In this document: piece by piece, positions 25,214 to 34,404 of the stretch | Position numbering within the stretch: position 1 is the stretch's first letter | Layout of the letters: each line of letters begins with the position of its first letter | Assembly: GCA_003133645.1 (NCBI GenBank) | Contig: PKYI01000096.1 | Location: 1-64,000, forward strand | DNA: 64,000 bases | Source: Acidobacteriota bacterium | GTDB taxonomy: Bacteria > Acidobacteriota > Thermoanaerobaculia > Thermoanaerobaculales > Thermoanaerobaculaceae | Direction of reading: 5' to 3' | Position numbers and translations under genes: made by a program | Notes under the pieces: model-generated | Database searches by the model: none | Told to the model about the DNA's origin: nothing | What the model saw: only the letters and a program-made list of their open reading frames with translations

Positions 25214-27736
25214 ATGCAACGGCTGCTCCTGGTGGACGGACACTCCAACCTGTACCGCGCTTTCTTCGCCATCCGCGGCGGCCTTGCCGCGCCCGACGGC
25301 ACGCCCACCAACGCGGCGTACGGCTTCCTCCGGATGCAGCACAAGATGCTTCGGGAGCTTGCCCCGAGCCACGTCGCGGTGGCGTTCGACACCGGCGGCG
25401 AGACGTTCCGGACGCGCCTCGACGAGCGCTACAAGGCACACCGGCCGCCGATGCCCGAGGAACTCCGCGTCCAGGTGCCGATCACCCAGGAAGCCGTCTC
25501 GTTGCTGGGGCTCGCCGTGCTCGCCCACCCTGACGTCGAGGCCGACGACGTCATCGGTACCCTGGCCGTGCGCGCGGCCCGCGCCGGCTTCGAGGTGGTG
25601 ATCGCCTCGAGCGACAAGGATCTGATGCAGCTCGTGGCCGACCCGCTGGTCAAGATGTGGCACACGCGCCTGGAGCGGCTCCTCGACGAGCGCGGCGTCG
25701 AGGAGGTCTTCGGCGTCCCGCCGGCGCAGGTGGGCGAGGTCCTTGCTCTGATGGGCGACGCATCGGACAACATCCCAGGGTGCAAGGGGGTCGGCGAGAA
25801 GACCGCGAAGGAGCTGATCGCTGCGTGGGGGTCGGTCGACGCCGTGTACGCCCACCTCGACGAGGTGACGCCGCCGCGGGCGCGCAAGGCGCTCGCCGAA
25901 CACCGCGGCGAGGTGGACCTGTCGCGCGAGCTGGTCCGCATCCGCACCGACCTCGTGCTGGGCGCGGACCTCGCCGCCCTCGCGCGCCGGCCGGCGGACG
26001 TGCCGCGCCTGGCCGAGCTGTACCACCGCCTTGGCTTCACCTCGCTGCTGGCCGAGACCGAGGCCAGCACCGCCGCGCCGGCCGCGGCCACGGTGACGGC
26101 CCGCACCGCCGGCGTCGGCGAGCTTGGTGCCCTGCTGGCGCAGCCCGGGGCCGCGGTCGCGCACGCCGGCGGGCGGCTCGCGGTCGCGACGGCAACCGAG
26201 ACGTTCGTCGTCGAGGCCCCCGAGGCGGAACTCGCCGCGGCGGCCGCGCCGGGTCTTGCCCGAGTGTGGTGCCACGACGCCAAGGGCCTGCTCGCGGCGT
26301 TGCGCGACGCCGGCGTCGCCGATCCGCCGGTGCCGCGGGACGCCATGCTCGCGGGGTACCTGCTCGCCCCCGGGGAGAGCGCCGACCTCGCCAGCATCTG
26401 CCGCCGGCTCGGCGTCGAGCCCCCCGCGATCGCCGGCCCAGAGGAAGAGGCGCGCGCGGTGGCCCGGCTCGCCCCCGTCCTCGAGCGCCGCCTGCGCGAG
26501 GAGCAGCTCGAAGGCGTCTTCGCCACCCTCGAGCTGCCTCTGGTGCCGGTGCTCGAGGCGATGGAGAGGCACGGCATCCGCCTCGATCCCGGCGCCCTCG
26601 CGGAACTCTCCCAACGCCTCGGAGCGTCGCTCGCCGAGCTCGAGCGCGAGATCCACGCCGACGCCGGCGGGCCGTTCAACGTCAACTCACCGCAGCAGCT
26701 CGCCGAGGTCCTGTTCGGCAGGCGCGGCTTGCCGGTGTTGCGGCGCACCGCGAAGACGAGAGTGCCCTCGACCGACGCCGACGTCCTCGCCGAGCTCGCC
26801 GCGCGCGGCCACCGGCTGCCGGCGCTGCTGCTCGAGTACCGCGAGCAGGCCAAGCTGAAGTCCACCTACGTCGACGCGCTCCCGAAGCAGGTGGGGCAGG
26901 ACGGCCGCGTCCACACCCGCTTCAACCAGGCCGTGGCGGCCACCGGCCGTCTCTCTTCCTCCGATCCCAACCTGCAGAACATCCCGGTCCGCACCGAGAT
27001 GGGCCGGGAGGTGCGGCGGGCGTTCGTCGCCGAGCCCGGGCAGCTCCTCATCGCCGTCGACTACTCCCAGATCGAGCTGCGCATCCTCGCGCACCTCTCC
27101 GGCGACCCGACGCTGGCGGACGCGTTCGCCCGCGGTGAGGACATCCACCGGGCGACCGCCGCCCTGGTCTTCGGCGTGGCCCCCGAACTCGTCATCCCGG
27201 AGCAGCGGCGCGCCGCCAAGACGATCAACTTCGGCCTGATCTACGGCATGGGCGCCTACGCCCTGGCGCGCGAGCTCGGGGTGGGGAACGCCGAGGCGCA
27301 GCGCTTCATCGACGCCTACTTCGCGCGCCTGCCGCGGGTGCGCACCTACCTCGACGCGACCAAGGAGCAGGCCCGGACCACCGGCAAGGTGAGCACCATG
27401 TTCGGGCGCGTGCGTTGGATCGCGGGCCTCGACTCGAAAAACGCCCAGATCAGGGGGAACGCGGAACGTCAGGCGATCAACGCCCCGGTGCAGGGGACCG
27501 CGGCGGACCTGATGAAGCTCTCGATGATCCGGCTGCATGCGGCCTTGCGCGAGCGCGAGGCGCCGGGCCGCCTGCTCCTGCAGGTGCACGACGAGCTGAT
27601 CCTCGAGGCCGACCAAGGCGCGGCGCAAACCGTTGCGGCGCTGGCGCGCGAGGTGATGGAGGGAGTCGCCACGCTGGCCGTGCCACTCAAGGCGGAGGTC
27701 GGAATCGGGCCGTCGTGGGCCGCGGCGAAAGGGTAA
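25214..27736 (+). CDS. polA: DNA polymerase I
   Basis: Predicted 840 aa. Residues 1 to about 290 are the 5'-3' exonuclease: LLLVDGHSNLYRAFFA, VAFDTGGETFR, VEADDVIGTLA, SSDKDLMQLV, GDASDNIPGCKGVGEKTA. A middle segment (about 300-440) occupies the place of the proofreading domain but lacks its DxE and other metal residues, so it is probably inactive, as in Taq polymerase. The polymerase domain follows: GRLSSSDPNLQNIPVRTEMGR, VDYSQIELRILAHLS (motif A), RRAAKTINFGLIYGMG (motif B) and QVHDELILE (motif C). ATG 25214 starts exactly at the family N-terminus. The enzyme fills gaps and removes RNA primers. Confidence 0.96.
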   Translation: MQRLLLVDGHSNLYRAFFAIRGGLAAPDGTPTNAAYGFLRMQHKMLRELAPSHVAVAFDTGGETFRTRLDERYKAHRPPMPEELRVQVPITQEAVSLLGLAVLAHPDVEADDVIGTLAVRAARAGFEVVIASSDKDLMQLVADPLVKMWHTRLERLLDERGVEEVFGVPPAQVGEVLALMGDASDNIPGCKGVGEKTAKELIAAWGSVDAVYAHLDEVTPPRARKALAEHRGEVDLSRELVRIRTDLVLGADLAALARRPADVPRLAELYHRLGFTSLLAETEASTAAPAAATVTARTAGVGELGALLAQPGAAVAHAGGRLAVATATETFVVEAPEAELAAAAAPGLARVWCHDAKGLLAALRDAGVADPPVPRDAMLAGYLLAPGESADLASICRRLGVEPPAIAGPEEEARAVARLAPVLERRLREEQLEGVFATLELPLVPVLEAMERHGIRLDPGALAELSQRLGASLAELEREIHADAGGPFNVNSPQQLAEVLFGRRGLPVLRRTAKTRVPSTDADVLAELAARGHRLPALLLEYREQAKLKSTYVDALPKQVGQDGRVHTRFNQAVAATGRLSSSDPNLQNIPVRTEMGREVRRAFVAEPGQLLIAVDYSQIELRILAHLSGDPTLADAFARGEDIHRATAALVFGVAPELVIPEQRRAAKTINFGLIYGMGAYALARELGVGNAEAQRFIDAYFARLPRVRTYLDATKEQARTTGKVSTMFGRVRWIAGLDSKNAQIRGNAERQAINAPVQGTAADLMKLSMIRLHAALREREAPGRLLLQVHDELILEADQGAAQTVAALAREVMEGVATLAVPLKAEVGIGPSWAAAKG

Positions 27737-27745
27737 GATGACGTG

Positions 27746-28618
27746 ATGCGCCGCCTGTTGCCGGTGGTGATCGTGCTGGCGAGCGCGAGCGCGCTCGCTC
27801 AGAAGCCGTGGGAGTTGCGGGTGGACCTCCCGGTGTCCGTGCCGGTCGAACTCCCCGCCGTGCCGCCCATCAACCCGTTCGCGGCCCCGGTCGTCACGCC
27901 CCCAACGCCGATTGCGACGCCGCTGCGGGCGAAGTTCCCCGACACTTTCAGCGTGCTCGCCTCGGCCTACGTCGACACCCAGGGCGCGTGCCGGCGGGTG
28001 GTGTTCACGCGGCTGCCGTGGCCCGGCCTGGCCAACGCCCTGCGCCCGATCATCACCGCGACCGCCTTCACGCCCGCCCGCGCGTCCGGCGCCCCGGTTC
28101 CGGTCTGGCTGCCGCTCGGCATCGACCTCAAGGGGCGGATCGACGAGGGACGGGTGGCGCGCGTGCAGGGGACCGCGCCGGAGCCTGCCGGGCCGCCCTC
28201 CGTCGAGCCGGCGTCGGGTCCCGAGGCGGACGCCCACGACGCCGGTCTGCCGGCCACGCCGTTGGAGCGCGTCGACGAGCTCCCGAGCCTAAAACGGTTC
28301 CGGGTGCGAATCGACGGCCGCCCTTGGCGCCAACCGTTTCGCCTGCTCGCCGAGGTCGGCCCTGACGGACGCTGCCGGCGCGTGGTCTTCCTCGCCTGCC
28401 CGGAGGGGTTGCGCGGGTGGCTGCTCGCCTCGATGGCGGCGTGGACGTTCCGCCCAGCCGCCGGCACCGGCGGACCCGTCAACGCCTGGGTGCAGCTCGA
28501 CGGCGAGATCGAGGTCAAAATGGGCGACCTGGCGTCGGACGCGCTGAAGGTCATGCGCCAGGGGTGGACCCCGGGCGCGGCCGCGCCAGCCGCCGCCGGT
28601 CCCCCTCCCGGCGCGTGA
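27746..28618 (+). CDS. Secreted protein with two TonB-C-terminus-like repeats
   Basis: Predicted 290 aa with a signal peptide (RLLPVVIVLASASALA). Two related segments recur: DTQGACRRVVFTRLPWPGL ... TAFTPARASGAPVPVW (about 75-125) and GPDGRCRRVVFLACPEGL ... AAWTFRPAAGTGGPVNAW (about 210-255). The pattern (processing cue, valine/arginine strand, then a helix ending in W/F-x-P-A and a proline/valine strand) is that of the TonB C-terminal fold. A proline-rich linker joins them. No membrane anchor of TonB is seen, so the function is unknown. The gene starts 9 bases after polA and its last 68 bases overlap the end of the convergent selB gene. Confidence 0.65.
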   Translation: MRRLLPVVIVLASASALAQKPWELRVDLPVSVPVELPAVPPINPFAAPVVTPPTPIATPLRAKFPDTFSVLASAYVDTQGACRRVVFTRLPWPGLANALRPIITATAFTPARASGAPVPVWLPLGIDLKGRIDEGRVARVQGTAPEPAGPPSVEPASGPEADAHDAGLPATPLERVDELPSLKRFRVRIDGRPWRQPFRLLAEVGPDGRCRRVVFLACPEGLRGWLLASMAAWTFRPAAGTGGPVNAWVQLDGEIEVKMGDLASDALKVMRQGWTPGAAAPAAAGPPPGA

Positions 28619-30449
28619 CGCGCTCGGAGTCCAGCCACTCCAGGATCGGGATCGCGAGCTTGCGCGTCAGGCCGAAGCGCTCCTTGAACGCCGCGACGTC
28701 GAAGCTCTCGACCCCCCAAGCGCGCAGCGAGGCGACGATCTCGTCGAGGACCTCGCGGTGCACGACCCACTTGCCACCCACCCGGGCGAGCCGCTTGCCG
28801 TCCACCAAGAACCGCACGACCCCCTCGACGACCTTCGGGTCGGCGCCGAGCGCGGCCGCCGTCTCGCCCGGTGACGGCGCCGCCAGCCCGGCCCGGCGGT
28901 AGGACTCCGCCACCCGGGCGGCCAGGGCGTCCTCGAGCGGGGCCACGCCCGCCGCGAACACCCTCCCGGCCGTCTCCCGCACCACACCCGCGCGTCTGAA
29001 GTCGGCGAGGAAGAAGTCGCGCAGCCGTTCGCCGGCGTCGGGGAGCGTCCGCGCCACGAACTCCGCCAGCGGCACGCCGGTGCCGCCGCCGGCGCCCAGG
29101 ACCTGGGCCGCCCGCTCGCGCGCCGCGGCGACCGCGCCGGCATGCACGAGCAGCGGCGGGCGGGTCCGCGCCACCACGACCGAACCCGAGGCCACGAGCC
29201 GCCCCAGCGCCGACTCGAGGCCGGCCTCGCGGAGACCGAGCCGGGCGGCGAGCTCGCCGGCGGTGGCCCCGCGGGCCCCCGCGAGCCGGATCCAACCGTC
29301 GAGCGTTGCGGGAAGATCCCGCCACGGGCGGGGGAGCAGAGCGAGTTGCGCCGCCTGCCGCCGCCGCAGCCGCACCGGCTGCGAGTCCAGGACCTCACCG
29401 CCGCCCAGCGTGACCGTCGGGGAGACGCGTCGGAGCACGATCCGGTCGCCGGGTACCGCGAACACCGGACGGGCGAGGTGCACGACCACCCGGCCGGACT
29501 CCCCCGGCCCGAGCGTCGCCGGGTGCGTCCGCTCGACGCGGGCGAGCGCCCGCGCCGCGAGGAGGTGGACCCAGACGCGGTCGCCCTCGGCGAGGGCGCC
29601 CTCGCCCAACAGCCGCACCTCGACGGCCAGCCGCCGGCTCGCGGACCATTCCGCCCCGGCGAGCAGCTGTTCCCCCCGCGGCAGCTCATCCACGCGCACA
29701 CCCGCCAGGCTGAGCGCCACCCGCTCGCCGGCGCCGGCGCGGTCGCGAACCTGGCCGTGCACCTGCACCCCCCGCACCCGGACGGCCGCGCGGCTCGGGA
29801 GCGCCGTCAGCTCGTCCCCGGCGCGCACCTCCCCCCAGTGCACCGTGCCCGTCACCACGGTCCCCGACCCCGAGATTGTGAATACCCGGTCGACCGCGAC
29901 CCGGAACGGGCGGTGCGGATCCTCCGTGCGCTCGACGTCGCGGGCGCACGCCAGCACCGCGTCGCGCACGGCTTCGACCCCGCGCCCGTCGAGCACCGAG
30001 CACGGGATGACCGGAGCGCCCGCGAGCGGCCCTCCGGCCAGGTAGCGCTCGACCTCCCGCCGGCGCACCTCGATCAGCTCCTCCTCCACGAGGTCAGACT
30101 TGGTGAGGGCGACCACGCCCCCCCGCACCCCGAGCACCTCGAGCACGCTCAGGTGCTCGCGCGTTTGCGGCATCACTCCCTCGTCGGCGGCAACGACCAG
30201 CAAGGCGCGGTCGATCCCCGCCGCGCCGGCGATCATGGTGTGCACGAGCCGCTCGTGTCCGGGGACGTCGATAAACGAGAGCTCGACCTCCCCTTTGGGG
30301 TCCGCGAGCGGCGCGAACCCGAGGACGAGCGTGATCCCCCGACGCTTCTCCTCCGGCAGCCGGTCACAGTCGACCCCGGTCAGGGCCTTGACCAGCGAGG
30401 TCTTGCCGTGGTCGATGTGACCCGCGGTGCCGAAGGCGACGGCGCGCAC
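28551..30449 (-). CDS. selB: Selenocysteine-specific elongation factor SelB
   Basis: Predicted 632 aa. The GTPase domain carries [13 protein letters not shown] (P-loop), [22 protein letters not shown] and TKSDL. The EF-Tu-like domains 2-3 follow ([17 protein letters not shown]), and the C-terminal third consists of winged helices that bind the SECIS RNA, ending [15 protein letters not shown] ... [34 protein letters not shown]. SelB delivers Sec-tRNA to UGA codons. No selA, selD or tRNA-Sec is in this window, but selB implies selenoproteins elsewhere. GTG 30449 starts the family N-terminus. The 3' end overlaps the convergent TonB-like gene by 68 bases. Confidence 0.95.
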   Translation of the reverse strand: MRAVAFGTAGHIDHGKTSLVKALTGVDCDRLPEEKRRGITLVLGFAPLADPKGEVELSFIDVPGHERLVHTMIAGAAGIDRALLVVAADEGVMPQTREHLSVLEVLGVRGGVVALTKSDLVEEELIEVRRREVERYLAGGPLAGAPVIPCSVLDGRGVEAVRDAVLACARDVERTEDPHRPFRVAVDRVFTISGSGTVVTGTVHWGEVRAGDELTALPSRAAVRVRGVQVHGQVRDRAGAGERVALSLAGVRVDELPRGEQLLAGAEWSASRRLAVEVRLLGEGALAEGDRVWVHLLAARALARVERTHPATLGPGESGRVVVHLARPVFAVPGDRIVLRRVSPTVTLGGGEVLDSQPVRLRRRQAAQLALLPRPWRDLPATLDGWIRLAGARGATAGELAARLGLREAGLESALGRLVASGSVVVARTRPPLLVHAGAVAAARERAAQVLGAGGGTGVPLAEFVARTLPDAGERLRDFFLADFRRAGVVRETAGRVFAAGVAPLEDALAARVAESYRRAGLAAPSPGETAAALGADPKVVEGVVRFLVDGKRLARVGGKWVVHREVLDEIVASLRAWGVESFDVAAFKERFGLTRKLAIPILEWLDSERVTRREGDRRRLARPRPGSTPGA

Positions 30450-30478
30450 ACTCCTATACTACCCGGGCGGAGGTAGGC

Positions 30479-31027
30479 GTGCTCGAGCAGGAAATGAAGA
30501 TCCCGGTCTCTTCGTTGGCGCCGGTCCGTCAACGTCTTGCCGAAGTCGGCGCTCAACGTGTCCACCCCGAGGTCCGCGAGGACAACTGGGTCCTGGACGA
30601 CCGCGCGCGCACGCTCGCCGCCGCCGGCCGGCTGCTGCGGGTGCGGCAGGCGGCCGACGGAGCCGCGCTCACCGTCAAGGAACCGGGGGTGTTCGCCGGC
30701 GGGATCAAGAGCAGGGTCGAGCTCGAGACCGCGGTGGCGAGCGCCGGGCAGACGCTCGCGATCCTCGCCGCGCTCGGCTTCGCGCCCGTCCGCCGCTATC
30801 AGAAACGGCGCGAGAGTTGGGCGCTGCGCGGGGTGGTGGTCGCCCTCGACGAGACCCCGATGGGGGCGTTCGTGGAGCTGGAAGGCGAGAGCCCGCTCCT
30901 GCAGCCGGCCGCCGTCGAGCTCGGCCTCGACCCGCGCGCGGCCGCGCGCGGCACCTACCTGGACCTGTGGGCCGCGTTCCGCGCCGCGCATCCCGGGGCC
31001 CCCGAAGACATGGTGTTCGAGAGCTAG
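30479..31027 (+). CDS. CYTH-domain protein (class IV adenylate cyclase/thiamine triphosphatase fold)
   Basis: Predicted 182 aa. The CYTH signature is EQEMKIPV (residues 3-10, the ExExK motif), followed by LLRVRQAADGAALTVKEP, KSRVELETAV, RRYQKRRESWALRGVVVALDETPMGAFVELEGE, which line the positively charged tunnel for triphosphates. Members hydrolyse or cyclise nucleotide or inorganic triphosphates; the sequence resembles the CyaB class IV cyclase group, but the substrate cannot be fixed. GTG 30479 has CGGAGG 6 bases upstream. It is divergent from selB with 29 bases between starts and is followed by a sugar nucleotidyltransferase after 29 bases. Confidence 0.85.
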   Translation: MLEQEMKIPVSSLAPVRQRLAEVGAQRVHPEVREDNWVLDDRARTLAAAGRLLRVRQAADGAALTVKEPGVFAGGIKSRVELETAVASAGQTLAILAALGFAPVRRYQKRRESWALRGVVVALDETPMGAFVELEGESPLLQPAAVELGLDPRAAARGTYLDLWAAFRAAHPGAPEDMVFES

Positions 31028-31056
31028 CGTTTCGCCCAGCCGGTATGATGGCGGCC

Positions 31057-31980
31057 ATGAACGGCATGCTCCTCGCGGCCGGTTGGGCCCGCCGGATGGA
31101 GCCCCTGAGCAGCACGATCCCGAAGCCCGCGCTCGAGGTCTTGGGGCGCCCACTCCTCGCGAGCACCCTTGCCAACCTCCGGCGGGCGGGGTGCGCTCGG
31201 ATCGTGGTCAACCTCCACCGCCATCCGGAGCGGGTGGCGGCGGCGGCGCGCGAGGCCGGCACGGGGGAGGTCCTGTTCTCGTGGGAGCCGGAGCTGCTCG
31301 GGGGCGCCGGCGGCGTTGCCGCCGCCCGGCCGCTGCTCGGCCCCGGGCCGCTCCTCGTGGGCAACGCCGACACCTGGGGCGATCTCGACCTCGCGCCGCT
31401 CCTGGCCGCGCCAGACGAAGCCACGGCGGTGCTCGCCCTCGTCCCCCACCCCGACCCGGCGCGTTGGGCCTCGGTCGTGCTCGACCGCGGCGGGTCCGTC
31501 GCCGCGTTCGTCCCGGCCGGCGCTCCGGGCCCCGGCGAGCGGTTTCTGTTCACCGGCGTCCAGCGCTTCGGCGAGCGGGTGCTCGCCTCGCTACCGGAGC
31601 CGCCCGCCGAAATGGCGGCGGTCTGGGAACCACTCCGGCGCAGCGGCCGTTTGCGCGGCGCCGTCGTGACCGGGACCTGGCGTGAGGCCGGCTCCCCGGC
31701 CGCCTACCGCGACCTGGTCGTCGGGCTGCTCGGCGAGCGCCCCTGGGTGCACCCCGGCGCCGCGGTCGCGGACGGAAGCCGGATCGAGCGCAGCGCGATC
31801 GGCGCCGGGTGTCGGGTCGATGCCGGGGCGGTCGTTTCCGGTTGCGTCCTCACCGCCGGGGCGGCCGCAGGGCCGGGCTGCGCCCTGCGCGGGTGCGTGC
31901 TCGCCGGCGCGGTGACGGTCGCCGGGGAGACGATGACCGACACCCTCGCGTTGCCAAACGCGCGCGTCCCGTTGCTGTGA
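31057..31980 (+). CDS. Sugar-phosphate nucleotidyltransferase
   Basis: Predicted 307 aa. The N-terminal nucleotidyltransferase signature is MLLAAGWARRMEPLSSTIPKPALEVLGRPLL (residues 4-34), with the catalytic GxGxRxxPLT...KP pattern slightly altered. LVGNADTWGDLDL is the metal-binding region, and the C-terminus (from about 235) is hexapeptide-like (VHPGAAVADGSRIERSAIGAGCRVDAGAVVSGCVL). The layout is that of mannose-1-phosphate guanylyltransferase or MurU-like enzymes; no kinase partner is adjacent. ATGs at 31045, 31048 and 31057 compete; 31057 starts nearest the domain. Confidence 0.85.
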   Translation: MNGMLLAAGWARRMEPLSSTIPKPALEVLGRPLLASTLANLRRAGCARIVVNLHRHPERVAAAAREAGTGEVLFSWEPELLGGAGGVAAARPLLGPGPLLVGNADTWGDLDLAPLLAAPDEATAVLALVPHPDPARWASVVLDRGGSVAAFVPAGAPGPGERFLFTGVQRFGERVLASLPEPPAEMAAVWEPLRRSGRLRGAVVTGTWREAGSPAAYRDLVVGLLGERPWVHPGAAVADGSRIERSAIGAGCRVDAGAVVSGCVLTAGAAAGPGCALRGCVLAGAVTVAGETMTDTLALPNARVPLL

Positions 31981-31995
31981 CGGCGCGGCGTCACG

Positions 31996-32589
31996 TCAAA
32001 GCGGGACCTCCCGCCACTCGCCACCGCCCTGGCGCCACACCAGCGCCCGCACGCGGCCGAGCCCGCCATGCACCCGCACCGCGAGGACACGGTCGCGGCC
32101 GTCGTTGAAGTACACGCTCGACGGCGTCGCGCCGCCGGCGTGCGCGAAGCTCATGATGTTGCTGGCGCCGACCCGCACGCCGCGCTCGTCGAGCGTGCCG
32201 CCGCCGCTGGGGTCGGGCACCCCCCAACGGGACGGCACCCCCAGGTGCGTGCTGCCGCTCATGAAGTGCACCCACACCTTCGGTCCCAACGGCTTGTCGA
32301 CGCCGCGCACGAAGTCCGCGCGCGAGACGCCGTCGTTGTCGCCGTCCGCGACCATCACGTAGTAGGCTAGCCCGTCCAGTTCGCAGAACACGAGGCCCAC
32401 GTTGCGGCCGCTCGTGAGCGCTTCGATGCGGCAGCGCAACGCGTCGGCCGCGATCTGGCGCGCCAGGCGCACCAGATCGGTCCTGCGGCGCACCTCGGTG
32501 AAGTCCGGCAGCACCAGGGCGGCCACCAGCGCGACGAGCGCGAGCGCCACCATCGTCTCGATCAGCGAGAACCCCCGCCGTGTCGTCAT
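31996..32589 (-). CDS. GspH/FimT-like type IV pseudopilin
   Basis: Predicted 197 aa. The class III signal RRGFSLIETMVALALVALVAALVLP gives prepilin peptidase cleavage between G6 and F7, leaving F1 and E5 of the mature pilin. The rest is a GspH/FimT-like beta-rich domain. Such pseudopilins belong to type II secretion or type IV pilus assembly at the inner membrane; no other pilus gene is adjacent except the ComEA-like protein upstream, so the set may relate to DNA uptake. ATG 32589 follows GGGAGGGG. Confidence 0.87.
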   Translation of the reverse strand: MTTRRGFSLIETMVALALVALVAALVLPDFTEVRRRTDLVRLARQIAADALRCRIEALTSGRNVGLVFCELDGLAYYVMVADGDNDGVSRADFVRGVDKPLGPKVWVHFMSGSTHLGVPSRWGVPDPSGGGTLDERGVRVGASNIMSFAHAGGATPSSVYFNDGRDRVLAVRVHGGLGRVRALVWRQGGGEWREVPL

Positions 32590-32606
32590 CGCCCCTCCCG
32601 TGAACC

Positions 32607-32629
32607 GGGGGCGGCTTGCGGCCGCCCCC
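32607..32629 (-). terminator. GC-rich hairpin between comEA-like and pseudopilin genes
   Basis: GGGGGCGGC (32607-32615) pairs with GCCGCCCCC (32621-32629) around a 5-base loop. No clear U-tract follows on either strand, so termination is only possible; it may instead be an RNA processing element between two co-oriented genes. Confidence 0.4.
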
Positions 32630-32688
32630 GACCGTCCACGCCATCTCTGTTTGTTGGTCTCAGTTGGTCTTCACCTCGTGTCCCGGTT

Positions 32689-33033
32689 TCAGCTCTGCGC
32701 CTTGACCGCCGGTTTGGCGGCCCGCGGCGAGCGCACCTTCTCGGTCAGCGTCGTGGCGCCGGTGGTGGTGAGGTACGACTGCAGGCGGGAGAAACTCTTC
32801 TCGCCGATCCCCTTCACCCTGGCGAGTTCTTCCGGCGCCTTGAACGGGCCGTTGGCGGTGCGGAACTCCACGATCCGCTGGGCCAGCGCCGGCCCGACCC
32901 GCGGGAGGAGCTGGAACTGCTGCACCGTGGCCGTGTTGATGTTCACCTGCGGTCCCGCCGCCGGCGCCGCCGCCAGCACGCCGGTGGCCAGCGCGGCCGC
33001 CAGCGTCATGCACATCAGGGTTCTGGACGTCAT
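32689..33033 (-). CDS. ComEA-like helix-hairpin-helix DNA-binding protein
   Basis: Predicted 114 aa with a signal peptide (LMCMTLAAALATGVLAAAPA). The HhH pair is VNINTATVQQFQLLPRVGPALAQRIVEFRTANGPFKAPEELARVKGIGEKSFSRLQSYL, the ComEA double hairpin that binds double-stranded DNA without sequence specificity in the periplasm during transformation. The tail is lysine/arginine-rich. It lies just upstream of a pseudopilin gene on the same strand. ATG 33033 has GGGAG upstream. Confidence 0.88.
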   Translation of the reverse strand: MTSRTLMCMTLAAALATGVLAAAPAAGPQVNINTATVQQFQLLPRVGPALAQRIVEFRTANGPFKAPEELARVKGIGEKSFSRLQSYLTTTGATTLTEKVRSPRAAKPAVKAQS

Positions 33034-33211
33034 GGTCGATCTCCCTTCTCGTTCGTGTTGCCGGGTTGATGGTCGTTCGCGGGTTTTCGTGCGTGCCCGC
33101 CACTGCGCCGCCGGCTGTCCGCTAAGGTCCGTGGCTCATCGGTCACCTCCGGCCCCGCCCAACGCGAACCTTGTGCCAGGCCCGTTTGTGATGTTTAACG
33201 TAATTGTGTTC

Positions 33212-33226
33212 AGTATTTTGAATACT
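33212..33226. promoter_or_regulatory. Short AT-rich inverted repeat upstream of the GNAT operon
   Basis: AGTATT-TTG-AATACT lies in a locally AT-rich stretch (33190-33235), 29 bases before the GNAT start. It could be an operator or part of a promoter; no clear -35/-10 pair was found. Confidence 0.3.
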
Positions 33227-33254
33227 TTCTGGGAGGGCCGGAAAGAAAACCCGG

Positions 33255-33803
33255 ATGGTAAGCTTTGCTGTCAGTCGGAGCGGAAGCCTCGCGGAGCGCT
33301 GCGCCGTGGCATGTCAGAAATTCCTCACACCTGCCGATGAACCCGGCACCCGGACGGCCGCCGTCGGACGCCGCGCCCGGCCCTCGGACCTGGCCGCCCT
33401 GGTCGGGCTCGATCGGACCTGTTTCGGGCGCCGGGCGTGGTCGGTGCGGGCGTGGCGTGAAGCGGTGACGGCGCTGGGGTGGATGACCGTCGTCATCGAG
33501 CGCGACGGGGCGATCGCCGCCGCCAGCGTGCTGATTCCCGGCCTGCCGCGCGCCTGCCTCGCCTCGATCGCCGTCGCTCCGGAGTGGCGCCGGCGGGGCC
33601 TCGGGCACACCCTCGTGCGCGACGCGATCGCCCGCGCACGCGCGGCGTCGGCCCGTTGGCTCGCGCTCGAGGTGGACCGGGCCAACCGCGGTGCGGTCGG
33701 GCTGTACCGGCGGGAGGGTTTCGCCGTGTCGCGGCGCTTTTGGGAAGACGGTCGCTGGCGGCAGGAGATGCTCCGCCGCCTCGGAGGTGTCCGTGGGGTG
33801 TGA
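33255..33803 (+). CDS. GNAT-family acetyltransferase (RimI-like)
   Basis: Predicted 182 aa. The GNAT fold is seen from residue about 38: RRARPSDLAALVGLDRTCF, the beta-4 strand CLASIAVAPEWRRRGLGHTLVRDAIARARA (acetyl-CoA site R-x-x-G-x-G/A) and LALEVDRANRGAVGLYRREGFAVSRR, which is RimI-like. The target, possibly a protein N-terminus, is unknown. The first 35 residues are not family-like, so a later start is possible, e.g. GTG 33306. It overlaps ubiX at the 3' end. Confidence 0.82.
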   Translation: MVSFAVSRSGSLAERCAVACQKFLTPADEPGTRTAAVGRRARPSDLAALVGLDRTCFGRRAWSVRAWREAVTALGWMTVVIERDGAIAAASVLIPGLPRACLASIAVAPEWRRRGLGHTLVRDAIARARAASARWLALEVDRANRGAVGLYRREGFAVSRRFWEDGRWRQEMLRRLGGVRGV

Positions 33804-34404
33804 GCTTGGACTCGTGGTCACCGGCGCCAGCGGTTCGCGCCTCGCGGCGGCGTTCGCCGAGCAGGCTGCCGAGCACCCCGACGTCGGCGCGCTGCACATC
33901 GTCCTCTCCGACGGGGCCAGGCTCGTCATCGCGCAGGAACTCGGTAAGGACCGGGCAACGCCGCACGGTTTCGCGGCCGGCCTCGCAGTGAGCCCCATGG
34001 CCCGGGAAAAGGTGAGAACCTGGGCGGAGGCCGACCTGGCGGCGCCGGTGGCGTCAGGCTCGCACCTGCTGCGCGGCGTCGTGGTGTTGCCGTGTTCGGC
34101 CGCCACCGCCTGCTCGCTCGCCGCCGGGGTTTCGCGCGGCCTTGGCCAGCGCCTCGGGGACATCGCCCTCAAGCAGCGCTGGCCGCTGCTCCTCGGCTTT
34201 CGCGAGAGCCCCCTGTCGGCGATCCACCTCGAGGCCCTGCTCACGCTCACGCGCGCCGGCGCGGTTGTGGTGCCACCGATCCCCGCGTTCTACCTGGGCG
34301 GCGACGAGATGAGCCGTTTCGTGGACCACTACTGCATGCGCCTCCTCGACCTCCTCGGCCTGCCGGTGGACCGCCCCGACCTGCGCTGGCGGGCCGCGAC
34401 GTGA
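33793..34404 (+). CDS. ubiX: UbiX-like flavin prenyltransferase
   Basis: Predicted 203 aa. LVVTGASGSRLAAAFAEQ is the phosphate-binding start, and GVVVLPCSAATACSLAAGVSRGLGQRLGDIALKQRWPLLLGFRESPLSAIHLEALLTLTRAGAVVVPPIPAFY is the diagnostic UbiX block. The enzyme makes prenylated FMN for UbiD-type decarboxylases. GTG 33793 has GGAGG 5 bases upstream; GTG 33787 is an alternative. It overlaps the GNAT gene and shares a GTGA with ubiA. No ubiD is in the window. Confidence 0.93.
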   Translation: MGCELGLVVTGASGSRLAAAFAEQAAEHPDVGALHIVLSDGARLVIAQELGKDRATPHGFAAGLAVSPMAREKVRTWAEADLAAPVASGSHLLRGVVVLPCSAATACSLAAGVSRGLGQRLGDIALKQRWPLLLGFRESPLSAIHLEALLTLTRAGAVVVPPIPAFYLGGDEMSRFVDHYCMRLLDLLGLPVDRPDLRWRAAT

